A DNA stretch of 40,251 bases from Sphingobacteriaceae bacterium (GTDB lineage Bacteria > Bacteroidota > Bacteroidia > Sphingobacteriales > Sphingobacteriaceae), in contig JACMJM010000041.1 of the NCBI GenBank assembly GCA_014380615.1, positions 1 through 40,251 of the forward strand, in the 5' to 3' direction. Each line of letters opens with the position of its first letter. The first letter of the stretch is position 1. This document shows positions 1-9,539 of the stretch, piece after piece. Position numbers and translations under genes: made by a program. The notes under the pieces were generated by a model, which saw only the letters and a program-made list of their open reading frames with translations, made no database searches and was not told where the DNA came from.

Positions 1-94
1 AAGTGAGGATTAGTAGATATGCTAAAGAAAAGAGAAGTTTTTTCATTTTTATGGTTTAAATAAGTGTGCAGTTTTAATCTTTCCGGTCTTCTAT

Positions 95-2452
95 TTATTC
101 AGATCTCAAACTCTTTACAGGATTAGCCAATGTCGCTTTAAGGGCTTGAACAGCCACGGTGCCCCAGGCCAATAATAGAGCAAAGGCTCCTGCACCAATA
201 AAGTACCAAGGTTCTAACTCTATTCGGAACGCAAAACCATCAAGCCACTTTTTGACTATGATATAGCTTAGCGGAGAGGCAATAAAAAGGGCGATTAAAA
301 CCAGCCTGTTAAAGTCTTTTGAAATAAGGTTTACTATTCCGAGGTTACTAGCACCAAGAACCTTTCTGATTCCTATCTCTTTAAGCCGTCGCTCTGCTGT
401 AAATGCAGCTAAGCCGAAAAGTCCCAGACAGGTGATAAGGATAGCCAGTCCCGTAAAGTAGCGTGACAGAATAGAGATCTTCCGCTCCGAAGCGTAAAGC
501 GCCTGATACTCTTGATCGAGAAATTTGTAGTTAAACGTGAAACCCGGATTAAACTTTTGGTAAAAGGCTTCCAGATGGGCTATCGCCTCTCTTTCTTGTC
601 CTTTTTGAATTTTTGCTATGATGGTAGATGCTCCGTAAGTATCCAGCCGGATTTTCAGGGGAACGATCTTTTCATGTAAAGATTGAAAGTGAAAGTTTTT
701 TACTACACCTATGATCTGAGCATTATCCCGCTCGCCTCTAATAACAGTTCCCACCGGATTTACAAGACCTAATGCATTTACCGCTGCTTCATTTAGTATT
801 AACTGCGAACTAGCTGCACTAAAGTTTTTTGAAAAAGACTTTCCCTCCTTTATTTTTATTCCCAGGGTTTCAATCATCCCGTAGTTAACCCCCAAAGAGT
901 GAACAGGTATAGATCTATTGTTTAGTTCGATTGAGCCGCGTCCCGCAAACTCGTCTCCAATGAGTCGGCCGATCATGCTGGAAGCCCTTTCTATACCCGG
1001 GATTTGCTGAATCTCGTGGAGAAAAGCATCGGGGTTCTCGGAAACTCTCCCTTCGGTTTCGAAATAAATGAGGTTATTTTTATCAAATCCAAGATTCTTA
1101 TGCTGCACATAATCAATCTGTTTGTAGAGTACAAGAACCGAGATTATAAATATGATTGACAAGCTAAACTGGAAAATTACCAGTCCCTTTCTTGCCCAGA
1201 GCTCCCCGGCCGAGCTATGAAACTTTCCTCTTAAAGCTACGGCGGGTTTAAATCCTGAGAGATATAGAGCAGGGTAAAACCCAGCTATCAGTCCTGTAGC
1301 TAAGGTAATGCCCATAATTGTGGCACATAACTCTGTATTAAAATTCAGGGACAGGTCTTTTTGAGTGACTTCATTAAATTGAGGAAGTAATAGCCCGGTC
1401 AGCAACAGTGCCAGTATTGAGGATATTAAACTCATGAAAAGTGATTCGCCCAGATATTGAACAACAAGAGCTTTTCTGCCAAGCCCTATTGCTTTCTTTA
1501 TCCCTGCCTCTTTTACTTTTTTGGCAGCTTTGGCAGTAGAAAGATTCGTGAAGTTGATGCATGAAATAAGGAGTATAAAAATAGCTATTAAAGAGAATAG
1601 CCTTACATATTCAATTCGTCCACCAGCTTCTTTCCCATTTTCATACTTGCTGTATAGATAGTTATCAGAAAACGGCTTAAGAAAGAAACTTGGCCCTGGA
1701 ACCTTACTTTTTGCTCCTATGAATTTAGTTAACTTCTCGTTGAAACGCCCAAGATTGGTGCCCTCTTTCAATACCAGGTAAGTGTTGAAAGGCTCAGCAC
1801 CCCAGCCGGGTTTCATTTCCATCAGATCTTTAAATGCATCGAAGGGCAGCACAAAGTCAAAATGTTCAGAACTGTTTACCGGCACATCCTTGAAAACTCC
1901 GGTTACCAGGCCGGTTCTTTTCAATCCCGGAATTTCGTATGTTACTGTTTCCCCAATGATATCGGTTGATTCAAATAGAATCTTAGCTTCACTTTCAGAA
2001 AGAACGATCCCGTTTTTTATAGATAATGGCTCCGATTGGGTGTCTCGAATTAAATTATAGGAAAAGATCTTGAAGAAGTCTTTTCCGGCAAATTTCCCCG
2101 TGCCTTTAACTTTTTTGTTATTTGCTGACAATGTAAATGCTGGAAAGAAAAGATCAGGCGTAGCCGTAACAGCATACTCTACCTCGGGCATTTCTGCCTC
2201 AAGCGCTTCTGATAAATGATGATGAGTATCATGACGAGTTTCGATACCTTTTTCGTTTTTTGTATGATACATCACCTGATAAAGCCACTCATTTTTTTCG
2301 TGGTATTTATCAAAACTTAATTCATCATTTACCCAGAGGTAAATCATCAGCACACAGGCAAGCCCTGACGAAAGACCAATGAGATTGATAAAAAAGGTGC
2401 TTTGGTACCTTTTAAAATTTCGATAAATGAGGAGCAAGTTGTGTTTGATCAT
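95..2452 (-). CDS. ABC transporter permease, MacB/FtsX type (distal copy)
   Basis: 785-residue inner-membrane permease of the two-domain FtsX/MacB family. A first membrane helix lies at about residues 15-40, followed by a periplasmic MacB core. A three-helix FtsX block follows at about 285-405, then a further helix, a second periplasmic domain, and a C-terminal FtsX block with the conserved stretch RLKEIGIRKVLGAS. It ends in ANPVKSLRSE, exactly like the neighbouring permease, so the two are paralogues. It lies 9 bp after that permease and is the last gene of the minus-strand set that includes an ATPase and a membrane fusion protein. Family members couple cytoplasmic ATP hydrolysis to periplasmic movement for efflux or lipoprotein/peptide export. 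The substrate is not visible from sequence. Confidence 0.93.
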   Translation of the reverse strand: MIKHNLLLIYRNFKRYQSTFFINLIGLSSGLACVLMIYLWVNDELSFDKYHEKNEWLYQVMYHTKNEKGIETRHDTHHHLSEALEAEMPEVEYAVTATPDLFFPAFTLSANNKKVKGTGKFAGKDFFKIFSYNLIRDTQSEPLSIKNGIVLSESEAKILFESTDIIGETVTYEIPGLKRTGLVTGVFKDVPVNSSEHFDFVLPFDAFKDLMEMKPGWGAEPFNTYLVLKEGTNLGRFNEKLTKFIGAKSKVPGPSFFLKPFSDNYLYSKYENGKEAGGRIEYVRLFSLIAIFILLISCINFTNLSTAKAAKKVKEAGIKKAIGLGRKALVVQYLGESLFMSLISSILALLLTGLLLPQFNEVTQKDLSLNFNTELCATIMGITLATGLIAGFYPALYLSGFKPAVALRGKFHSSAGELWARKGLVIFQFSLSIIFIISVLVLYKQIDYVQHKNLGFDKNNLIYFETEGRVSENPDAFLHEIQQIPGIERASSMIGRLIGDEFAGRGSIELNNRSIPVHSLGVNYGMIETLGIKIKEGKSFSKNFSAASSQLILNEAAVNALGLVNPVGTVIRGERDNAQIIGVVKNFHFQSLHEKIVPLKIRLDTYGASTIIAKIQKGQEREAIAHLEAFYQKFNPGFTFNYKFLDQEYQALYASERKISILSRYFTGLAILITCLGLFGLAAFTAERRLKEIGIRKVLGASNLGIVNLISKDFNRLVLIALFIASPLSYIIVKKWLDGFAFRIELEPWYFIGAGAFALLLAWGTVAVQALKATLANPVKSLRSE

Positions 2453-2461
2453 AATTCTTTT

Positions 2462-4867
2462 TTATTCAGATCTCAAACTCTTTACCGGATTCGCTACCGC
2501 CGCTTTTACCGCCTGAAAACTTATCGTCAACATTGCAATAAAAATTGCCCCTAACCCGGCTGCTGCAAACATCCACCAAGCAACATCAATCCGGTAAGCA
2601 AAATCTTGCAGCCATTTATGAGTGGCATACCAGGCGATAGGCGATGAGATGAGTATGGCCAGAAGAACAAGTTTGATAAAGTCTTTTGAAAGCATGGTGG
2701 TGATACTTTGAATAGATGCACCCAAAACCTTTCTGATACCTATTTCTTTACGGCGCTGTTCTGCAGCATACGCGGATAAACCAAACAAGCCGAGACAAGC
2801 TATACCAATTGCCAGTGTAGTAAAGAGCAGGAATATTTGCCCCATACGCTGTTCTGTGCGATAAACTGCTTCAAAATCGGCATCCATAAAGGAGTATTGA
2901 AAATTTCCGGCAGGGGCCAATGATTTCCATTTGTTTTCAAACTTTGCCAGCAGGGCAGATATGTTTTTGGTTTGTACTCTTACTGCAATACTTCCATTAT
3001 CCGATGATAAGGTCATCACCACAGGTGCGACGTTTTCACGCAAGGATGAGAAATTAAAATCTTTGACTACACCTATAATGGTGTAGGGCTCTTTAATATC
3101 TTCTTTGAATAGAGCCTTATTTATGGGGTCTTTAAACCCTAAAAATTTGGCGGCACTTTCGTTAATAACCAAGGCGTTTGAGTCGGCGGGCCGGGAGCTG
3201 GAAAAGTTACGTCCTCTAACTATTTTCATACCTAAGGTTTGGATATAGTCTTCATCTACACGCCAGTTTTGTGGAAAGATGGATTTTTTAGGGTCTCTGG
3301 TAGCATCTTTACATAAAACAGAAGAATTGCGGTTTCCGGAAGTAGGTAAGAAACCTGTTAGGGTTACGTTTTTAACCCCTGGCAATTGTTTAATCTCCTC
3401 TTTAAATGTTCGGGCCTGTTTTCCCAATTCAAAGGCATTGTGCAGCACCAAAACCTGGTCACGGTCAAAACCAACATCGCGTGTTTGTATATACTTAAGC
3501 TGGTGATAAATAACGAGCGTACTGATGATTAAGAAAATGGAGATTGAGAACTGTAAAACTATCAGAAAGCTGCGTAACCCACTGTCTTTAAACCCTGTTT
3601 GAATTTTACCTTTAAGTACATGAATTGGTTGGAAGGAGGATAGAAAGAAAGCCGGGTATAATCCTGCGATTATGCCAATAAGCAAAATACCTGATAGTAG
3701 GATTGGAAGTAATCGAATAATAAAATCGCCGTCAACCGAAATATTTTTACCAGATAAATTATTAAAAGAGGGCAGCGCGATAAAGACAATAATTAGAGCG
3801 ATAATGGTAGCGATAAAGGTTACTACAACAGACTCCAATAAGAACTGAACGATCAGGCTTTTCCGTGAAGATCCAACAACTTTACGCACTCCAACTTCTC
3901 GGGCCCGGTTTGATGATCGTGCGGTAGACAGGTTGATAAAGTTTACACATGCTATTAGTAAAATAAACAGAGCTATTACGGTAAAAATGTAAACGTATTG
4001 CACATTGCCATTTACCCCAAGTTCACCTGTTAGGTTCGAGTGAAGATGAATATCTGTTAAAGGCATTAAGCTTAACCTGAAATAATTACCTTTTTTCTCG
4101 AAATCATCCATGTTGCTGCCTACAGCTTTCTGCATCTGTGCACTGCTGTACTTTCTCAGTAAAGCGGGAAACTGAGCTTCCAGATCTTTGTAATCCGCAC
4201 CTTGGCGCATTAAAACGTAAGTGTTAAAATTGCTTCTCAGCCATTCATCTTCCCTGCTTTCTGGAAATGATACCATCGCCATTAAAAAATCTGCCTTAAA
4301 GTGTGATTGTTGAGGCATATCTTCCATCACGCCGGTAATTTTCAAGGGAGTGTTGTTAGAGGTAGTCAATACCTCTCCGACTACATTGATCCTGTTAAAA
4401 TATTTCTTTGCTGCTGATTCGGATATAACCACCGTATTGGGTTGGGTTAGAACAGAGGTTTTATCCCCGTAAATGAGAGGTAGAGTAAAAACCTTAAATA
4501 CCGACGGATCTGCAAATACCGTATTGTTCTCAATTAAATATTGCTTGCCTTTTTTTATTGAGAGGTATGCCGTTTTGATCCTTGCCACATCTTCTACATC
4601 AGGAAAATCTCTTTTTAAAGTTTTAGCAAGCGGAGGCATTGCAACAGCATACTGAACTTTATTTTCTCCTAATTTAAGATCTTCATTTACCCGGTAGATC
4701 CTGTCGGCATTTACATGGAAGCGGTCGTAACTTAATTCATCAGCCACATAAAAAATGATTAGCATACATGCAGCTAATCCGAACGAAAATCCACAAATGT
4801 TAATGGCGGTAAATCCTTTGCTTTTTGTAAGGCTGCGCCAGGCGATTTTGAAGTAGTTTTTTAGCAT
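2462..4867 (-). CDS. ABC transporter permease, MacB/FtsX type (proximal copy)
   Basis: 801-residue permease with the same architecture as its downstream neighbour: N-terminal helix at about 18-40, periplasmic MacB core, FtsX helices at about 290-430, second periplasmic domain, C-terminal FtsX block with RRKEIGIRKVLGAS. The first FtsX block carries AREVGVRKVVGSS at the equivalent place. Each protein has two FtsX-like halves. Homologous exporters may therefore use each protein alone, or the two as a heterodimer; that is inference. It starts 7 bp after the stop of the small secreted protein gene and is followed 9 bp later by the second permease, so co-transcription is very likely. Confidence 0.93.
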   Translation of the reverse strand: MLKNYFKIAWRSLTKSKGFTAINICGFSFGLAACMLIIFYVADELSYDRFHVNADRIYRVNEDLKLGENKVQYAVAMPPLAKTLKRDFPDVEDVARIKTAYLSIKKGKQYLIENNTVFADPSVFKVFTLPLIYGDKTSVLTQPNTVVISESAAKKYFNRINVVGEVLTTSNNTPLKITGVMEDMPQQSHFKADFLMAMVSFPESREDEWLRSNFNTYVLMRQGADYKDLEAQFPALLRKYSSAQMQKAVGSNMDDFEKKGNYFRLSLMPLTDIHLHSNLTGELGVNGNVQYVYIFTVIALFILLIACVNFINLSTARSSNRAREVGVRKVVGSSRKSLIVQFLLESVVVTFIATIIALIIVFIALPSFNNLSGKNISVDGDFIIRLLPILLSGILLIGIIAGLYPAFFLSSFQPIHVLKGKIQTGFKDSGLRSFLIVLQFSISIFLIISTLVIYHQLKYIQTRDVGFDRDQVLVLHNAFELGKQARTFKEEIKQLPGVKNVTLTGFLPTSGNRNSSVLCKDATRDPKKSIFPQNWRVDEDYIQTLGMKIVRGRNFSSSRPADSNALVINESAAKFLGFKDPINKALFKEDIKEPYTIIGVVKDFNFSSLRENVAPVVMTLSSDNGSIAVRVQTKNISALLAKFENKWKSLAPAGNFQYSFMDADFEAVYRTEQRMGQIFLLFTTLAIGIACLGLFGLSAYAAEQRRKEIGIRKVLGASIQSITTMLSKDFIKLVLLAILISSPIAWYATHKWLQDFAYRIDVAWWMFAAAGLGAIFIAMLTISFQAVKAAVANPVKSLRSE

Positions 4868-4874
4868 TTTGATA

Positions 4875-5522
4875 CTATTGACTCGTTACCTTTAAGTTTG
4901 CGAAAGCCCCCGAAGAATTATTACCCACCCATAATGCAACTTCACCACTCTTTGTGGAAGTTAATTTTTGAACCTCTAGGCATGGTTTTGGGTCGCTATT
5001 TACAAAGGCTTTGATAGTGTTTCCGTTTACAATTAGTTTAAGGTGGAACCAATCGTTAGCATTTTGTACCGATGTGACTTTGTGCTCATATTTACCCGGC
5101 CATTGCTCGCGTAATTTTTCCCAGGGATAGTTAGGCATGGAAATGTATTGTACCGATCGGTTGCGACGCAGGGTATCTGCATTAAAAAAATTGAAGGGTC
5201 TTAAGTACACGGCATCGTACGAGCTATCTTGCTGTAGATGAAAAACAATTCCTACAAAGCTTTGACCCATTATGTCAGCCCCCTTAATGTCAACTTCAAT
5301 AGTTCCTGATGAGAATTGCACACCTTTTAATACCATGGCCCCATCTCCTGGCAATGCGTTTAAAAAGATTCCGTTCTTCCCGTTTTCACTGATTGCTTTT
5401 GAGTAGCGATTGATAAGGTTCCAGTTTGCTTTTTCAGACAGATTTGGTAGGATTGTCTGAGCAATGGAGTTTAGGTTGATGCATAGGAATGCAAAAATTA
5501 AATAACTTGACTTTCTTTTCAT
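4875..5522 (-). CDS. secreted LamG/DUF1080-like protein in ABC operon
   Basis: 215-residue exported protein. The first 21 residues form a signal peptide ending in SIAQ. The rest is a single beta-rich domain with the feel of concanavalin-like LamG or DUF1080 (3-keto-disaccharide hydrolase-like) folds. Pointers are the GTIEVDIKG strand, VGIVFHLQQD, the YDAVYLRPFNF stretch, WFHLKLIVNGNTIKAFVN, and the final GEVALWVGNNSSGAFANLKV. It sits between the ATPase and permease genes of the exporter set. It may be a periplasmic accessory or a passenger gene. The assignment is by motif resemblance only; no catalytic residues are identified. Confidence 0.7.
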   Translation of the reverse strand: MKRKSSYLIFAFLCINLNSIAQTILPNLSEKANWNLINRYSKAISENGKNGIFLNALPGDGAMVLKGVQFSSGTIEVDIKGADIMGQSFVGIVFHLQQDSSYDAVYLRPFNFFNADTLRRNRSVQYISMPNYPWEKLREQWPGKYEHKVTSVQNANDWFHLKLIVNGNTIKAFVNSDPKPCLEVQKLTSTKSGEVALWVGNNSSGAFANLKVTSQ

Positions 5523-5570
5523 GTTCTATATGATACTTGGATAATAGTTGCTTACTTTTCTTCTAAAATT

Positions 5571-6248
5571 CTAAACCATCAAATTCTCCATCACTACCTG
5601 TCCGTCAAGCAATCTTATTATCCTATGACTATACCTGGCATCATGCTCGGAGTGCGTTACCATAATTATCGTTGTCCCTTGCTCATTCAGATCCGTCAGC
5701 AATTGCATTACTTCATTACCATTAGTCGAATCAAGGTTACCCGTCGGCTCATCCGCGAGTATTAATTTGGGATTATTTACCACCGCTCTTGCTACCGCCA
5801 CACGCTGTTGTTGCCCACCGGAGAGCTGCTGCGGAAAGTGATTGCGGCGGTGCATGATCTGCATTTTTTCAAGTACCGCTTCTACTTTTTCTTTCCTTTC
5901 GGAAGCTTTTACGTTGAGATAAATCAGCGGTAACTCAACGTTTTCAAACACTGTCAGCTCATCTATCAGATTAAAGCTTTGGAATACAAATCCGATGTTT
6001 CTTTTCCGAAGTTCGGCCCGTTTGCGTTCGTTGTATTTTGCTATTTCTGTTCCGTTGAAAATAAAGCTTCCGCCGTCAGGGTCATCTAGTAAGCCAAGGA
6101 TATTCAGGAGGGTAGATTTACCACATCCGGAAGGTCCCATGATCGCAACAAATTCACCTTCCTTCACTTCGAAGGATAGTTTATTTAATGCTACCGTTTC
6201 GATGTCTTCTGTGCGGTATACTTTTTCGAGGTTGGTTATTTTTATCAT
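5571..6248 (-). CDS. ABC transporter ATP-binding protein (MacB/LolD type)
   Basis: 225-residue stand-alone nucleotide-binding subunit. Walker A is GPSGCGKST (about residues 39-47), the Q-loop is VFQSFNL, the signature is LSGGQQQRVAVARA, Walker B with catalytic Glu is LILADEPTGNLDS, and the switch His is in VTHSEHDA. The pattern and length match the MacB/LolD/FtsE branch that energises FtsX-like permeases, here the two encoded downstream. The gap to the upstream fusion-protein gene is about 360 bp and filled with inverted repeats. Whether the ATPase is read from the fusion-protein promoter or its own is therefore open. Confidence 0.95.
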   Translation of the reverse strand: MIKITNLEKVYRTEDIETVALNKLSFEVKEGEFVAIMGPSGCGKSTLLNILGLLDDPDGGSFIFNGTEIAKYNERKRAELRKRNIGFVFQSFNLIDELTVFENVELPLIYLNVKASERKEKVEAVLEKMQIMHRRNHFPQQLSGGQQQRVAVARAVVNNPKLILADEPTGNLDSTNGNEVMQLLTDLNEQGTTIIMVTHSEHDARYSHRIIRLLDGQVVMENLMV

Positions 6249-6314
6249 GATGTGTTGTAGTTCAGTGATTTATTTATCAATTTATTAAACAATTTTTTCG
6301 TCTTCGTAGGTTGG

Positions 6315-6464
6315 AGATTGCCACGGCATCCTTCCCAATGGCCACCCTGATGCCTCGCAATGACGGCAATTGGCTGGCTCCTTTTTCAAACGAAGGGCTG
6401 CAGTTCCATAACCCGTCATTGCGAGGCCGAAGCTTGGGCCCGTGCAAAAGGGCCGTGGCAATCT
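6315..6464. repeat. 150-bp inverted-repeat element
   Basis: Two nested pairs of perfect inverted arms: AGATTGCCACGGC at 6315-6327 with GCCGTGGCAATCT at 6452-6464, and GCCTCGCAATGACGG at 6352-6366 with CCGTCATTGCGAGGC at 6413-6427. The whole could fold into one long hairpin. The CGTCATTGCGAGG core is a familiar dispersed intergenic repeat in Bacteroidota. Plus-strand open frames across it are repeat translations, not genes. Confidence 0.8.
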
Positions 6465-6528
6465 GTAGCCTACAGAGGCAAGTCGCTTTATGCTTCGACT
6501 CCGCTACCTATGTACGTGATGGTGGCCC

Positions 6529-6604
6529 GTCACCCTGAGCCTGTCGAAGGGTGGTGCAAGGGGCTGGCTTCAACCGCTTTATACTTCGACAGGCTCAGTA
6601 TGAC
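6529..6604. repeat. Second inverted repeat (CTGAGCCTGTCGAAG type)
   Basis: CTGAGCCTGTCGAAG at 6535-6549 is perfectly inverted at 6584-6598 (CTTCGACAGGCTCAG), with outer GTCA/TGAC matches. It ends 5 bp before the stop of the fusion-protein gene, so on the minus strand it forms a hairpin just after that gene. A diverged half copy (TCATATTGAGCTTGTCGAA) lies near 10893-10911. Confidence 0.8.
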
Positions 6605-6608
6605 GCTA

Positions 6609-7865
6609 CTATTCTTTCCCCAACACCAACTCCTGCATATCTCCGTAATTCTCGTAGCTGGAAGTTACCACTTTATCGCCGGGCTTTAAACCTTGTAATA
6701 TCTCATAGTAATCCGGGTTCTGCCTTCCTAGCTGAATATCAACTTTATACGCTACCGTTCCTGCTTCGTTGAGTTTATAGATCCAGTTACCGCCCGTTTG
6801 CTGGTAGAACCCTCCTTTAGATAAAAGTAATGCTTGTGTTTCATCACTCAAAGCTAGGCGGATCTGCAAACTCTGTCCGCGACGGATACCGGCCGGAACC
6901 CCATCCGTAAATTCGAGATCTACCTGAAAACGGCCGTTGGTTACCTGTGTATAAATCTTTTTCACCCGCAATTTGTAGGCTTTATTTCCCAAATCAAACT
7001 CGCCAGTTAAGCCTGTGAAAATTCTGGAGATATAGTGCTCATCAATATCTGCCCGCACTTTAAATCCGCTCACCACATCTATTTGACCAAGGCGTGCACC
7101 TGTGCTTTTCAATTGACCAATTTCTGCATCCATAGAAGTGAGTTGCCCGTTAACAGGTGCCCGTACAATCAGGTCTTCCACTTTTCTGCGCATCAGCATC
7201 AATGCGTTTTGCATTCTGCCGTACGATTGATGCATTTGGCTTATTTGTTGCCTGCCTGACACAGAATCTTTATTCAATGTTTCGCGGGTAAGGTTTCGGC
7301 GCTTTACCTGATACTTGTAATTGTTTTCTGAGGATCTAAACTCCTGCGAACCAATCGCCTGACTTTCATACAAAAGCTTATTGAGCTTGTAAATGCGTTC
7401 TGATTCTGCAAGGCCGTTTTCTACTTCTGCCATTTGGTTTAACTGGCGGATAGTGTTTTGATCGGAGTTGTTTCGTGTATTTTGCATTTGCGTTAACACA
7501 TCAAATACCGCTGTTTCCTGGTTGGCCAGCCTTAGTTCAAGATCTGGATTTGCAAGCTGCAAAATCGGATCGCCTTTCTTCAAAAATGCTCCATCTTCTG
7601 CATACAGTTTTTCTACTCTGCCACCTTCCGAAGCATCCAGATAGATAGTACTTAAAGGCATTACAATCCCGTTAACGGGGATAAATTCCTGAAAAGAGTT
7701 TTTTGTTACTGTTGCTATCGTGATTTTTTCTGTATCTACATTTAAACGAGATTTGCCGGTTGCCAGGTAATAACTGCTTCCGCAAAGTATAATCACACCC
7801 GCTATTCCTGCTATGGTGAGGATGCGTTTGCTTGTCCATGTTTTCTTTTTAATCGTTCTGTCCAC
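6609..7865 (-). CDS. efflux transporter periplasmic adaptor (HlyD/MFP family)
   Basis: Membrane fusion protein of about 418 residues. An N-terminal anchor helix (ILTIAGIAGVIILCGSSYYL) is followed by a barrel-sandwich half (YAEDGAFLKKGDPILQLAN), a long alpha-hairpin, the second lipoyl half (VRAPVNGQLTSMDAEIGQ) and beta-barrel/membrane-proximal domains ending near LKPGDKVVTSSYE. It would bridge the MacB-like permeases to an outer-membrane channel; no TolC-like gene is present here. The open frame extends to a TTG at 7892 directly after a stop. I prefer the GTG at 7865, which gives MDRTIKKKTW, the usual basic start of this family, but TTG is possible. It is divergent from the NtrC/histidine kinase pair. 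Confidence 0.88.
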   Translation of the reverse strand: MDRTIKKKTWTSKRILTIAGIAGVIILCGSSYYLATGKSRLNVDTEKITIATVTKNSFQEFIPVNGIVMPLSTIYLDASEGGRVEKLYAEDGAFLKKGDPILQLANPDLELRLANQETAVFDVLTQMQNTRNNSDQNTIRQLNQMAEVENGLAESERIYKLNKLLYESQAIGSQEFRSSENNYKYQVKRRNLTRETLNKDSVSGRQQISQMHQSYGRMQNALMLMRRKVEDLIVRAPVNGQLTSMDAEIGQLKSTGARLGQIDVVSGFKVRADIDEHYISRIFTGLTGEFDLGNKAYKLRVKKIYTQVTNGRFQVDLEFTDGVPAGIRRGQSLQIRLALSDETQALLLSKGGFYQQTGGNWIYKLNEAGTVAYKVDIQLGRQNPDYYEILQGLKPGDKVVTSSYENYGDMQELVLGKE

Positions 7866-7970
7866 GGTAATAACTTTTTGTTGTTGTGCCAATTAGTATC
7901 AAATGTGTGCCATCTTGGTAAATGATTAATAATCAGTAGTTTATGGTTAAATAGTGCTGCCTGTCCGTTC

Positions 7971-8066
7971 GCAAGTGTTACAGCAAGTGTTCGGAAACGA
8001 TACAGGTTTAACCAGACGGAAATCTTAGTATCTTTAAAATCATACTTTTATATAACTGGTATGATT
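7971..8066. promoter_or_regulatory. divergent control region with direct and inverted repeats
   Basis: The intergenic space between the fusion-protein gene and the NtrC-type regulator holds a direct repeat GCAAGTGTT (7971-7979 and 7983-7991, 12-bp period). It also holds an 8-bp perfect inverted repeat AATCATAC (8038-8045) / GTATGATT (8059-8066) with a 13-bp spacer. NtrC-family proteins bind dyad enhancers upstream of target promoters, so the dyad is a candidate site for the adjacent regulator. I found no convincing -24/-12 sigma-54 promoter. Confidence 0.35.
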
Positions 8067-8183
8067 GTTATTCACAAAAGCTTTATAGTTTTAAGGTATG
8101 AAACCAGCATGATTTTAACACATAAACCGATATGAAATTTCGCAGGGTCTCCAATCTAATGTCTCAAATCTCAAATCTTTCTA

Positions 8184-9539
8184 ATGAATCTTAAGAATGC
8201 TACCGTTTTAGTTGTTGACGATGACCCTGATGTTTTAACCGCAATACGTTTGCTGCTAAAGCCCCAGGTTAAAGAAATTGTGGTGGAGAAAAATCCCGAA
8301 AATATCAGGTCATTGTTATCAAAACAGGCCTTTGATCTGATCTTACTGGATATGAATTACAACAGTTCTATCAATACCGGGAACGAAGGAATCTACTGGC
8401 TCCGGAAAATAAAGGAATATAAGTCGGAAGCCTCGGTGATGATGATAACGGCTTATGGCGATATCGATCTTGCCGTTCGGACTCTTAAAGAAGGCGCATC
8501 TGATTTTATGGTAAAGCCCTGGCACAATGAAATATTGGTAGAAACTATCCAGGAGATCTTAAATAAACGGCCAGGAAGCCCTAAAGTTAACACCCCAAAG
8601 CCGGGATCATCTGTGATAGGTTCAGAATTGCTGGGCAGTTCTGAACAGATGATGGAGATTTTTCATAAAATAGAAAAGATAGCTCCTACCGATGCTAATA
8701 TTTTGATACTCGGTGAAAATGGAACGGGAAAAGATCTGATCGCAAAGGCACTTCATCAGCGGTCGTTAAGAGCAAGTAAGCCTTATATGAAAGTAGATGT
8801 GGGCGCACTTTCGGAAACCTTGTTTGAAAGTGAGCTTTTCGGACATAAAAAAGGGGCGTTTACAGATGCTCGCGAAGACAGGATGGGTCGGTTCGAAGCC
8901 GCAAGCGGCGGAACTTTATTTTTGGATGAGATCGGGAATATTTCCTTGCAACAGCAAGCAAAACTCTTAACCGTTTTACAAAACCGGCAGGTAACCAGGC
9001 TGGGTTCTAATCAGCCGGTTGATGTGGATATCAGGCTGATCTGCGCCACCAATGTCCCAATGTCTGCCCTCGCTAACGAAACCCAGTTTCGAAAAGATTT
9101 AATTTACCGGATTAACACGGTAGAAATTATTGTACCTCCTTTACGTAACCGGGGGGATGATATTCTATTACTGGCCGAACACTTTTGTAAAGTCTACGCT
9201 CAAAAATATATGAAGCCTGCATTCGAGATCCACCGGAATGCGATTGATAAATTATTGACTTATTCTTTCCCTGGAAATGTACGCGAACTTCAGTATGTAA
9301 TTGAGCGTGCTGTTATCATGGCTGATGATTCGGTGCTGCAAGCCAAAGATTTTCTTTTTTCTCCGATTGAACAAGCGGCAACGCTTCCCGAGGTAAATGA
9401 AACCAATCTGGGCGACCTGGAAAAAAGCACTATTCTTCGGGTTATTGATAAAAACAATGGCAATATCACCAAAGCCGCAAAAGAGCTGGGTTTAACCCGA
9501 ACTGCTTTATACCGCCGATTAAGTAAATACGATATCTGA
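8184..9539 (+). CDS. sigma-54-dependent response regulator, NtrC family
   Basis: 451 residues in the classic three-domain order. The receiver (about 5-125) has [10 protein letters not shown], phospho-acceptor Asp in LILLDMNY, and the conserved Lys in MVKPWH. The AAA+ domain (about 150-385) has Walker A GENGTGKD, Walker B-like [11 protein letters not shown] and arginine-finger region [11 protein letters not shown]-terminal Fis-type helix-turn-helix reads [23 protein letters not shown]. The sigma-54 contact loop reads GAFTDA instead of GAFTGA. It shares a TGATG junction with the downstream kinase and faces away from the ABC export genes, which are its likely target by position. Confidence 0.94.
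   Translation: MNLKNATVLVVDDDPDVLTAIRLLLKPQVKEIVVEKNPENIRSLLSKQAFDLILLDMNYNSSINTGNEGIYWLRKIKEYKSEASVMMITAYGDIDLAVRTLKEGASDFMVKPWHNEILVETIQEILNKRPGSPKVNTPKPGSSVIGSELLGSSEQMMEIFHKIEKIAPTDANILILGENGTGKDLIAKALHQRSLRASKPYMKVDVGALSETLFESELFGHKKGAFTDAREDRMGRFEAASGGTLFLDEIGNISLQQQAKLLTVLQNRQVTRLGSNQPVDVDIRLICATNVPMSALANETQFRKDLIYRINTVEIIVPPLRNRGDDILLLAEHFCKVYAQKYMKPAFEIHRNAIDKLLTYSFPGNVRELQYVIERAVIMADDSVLQAKDFLFSPIEQAATLPEVNETNLGDLEKSTILRVIDKNNGNITKAAKELGLTRTALYRRLSKYDI

Noticed and set aside
6311..6772. Three overlapping plus-strand open frames
   Set aside because: They are translations of the inverted-repeat elements and of the reverse strand of the fusion-protein gene; no start context or protein-like composition.
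7886..7912. TGGCACA motifs on the minus strand as a possible -24 element of a sigma-54 promoter
   Set aside because: No GC at the required -12 distance; the best match (TTGAT) is one base too close and lacks the conserved GC.
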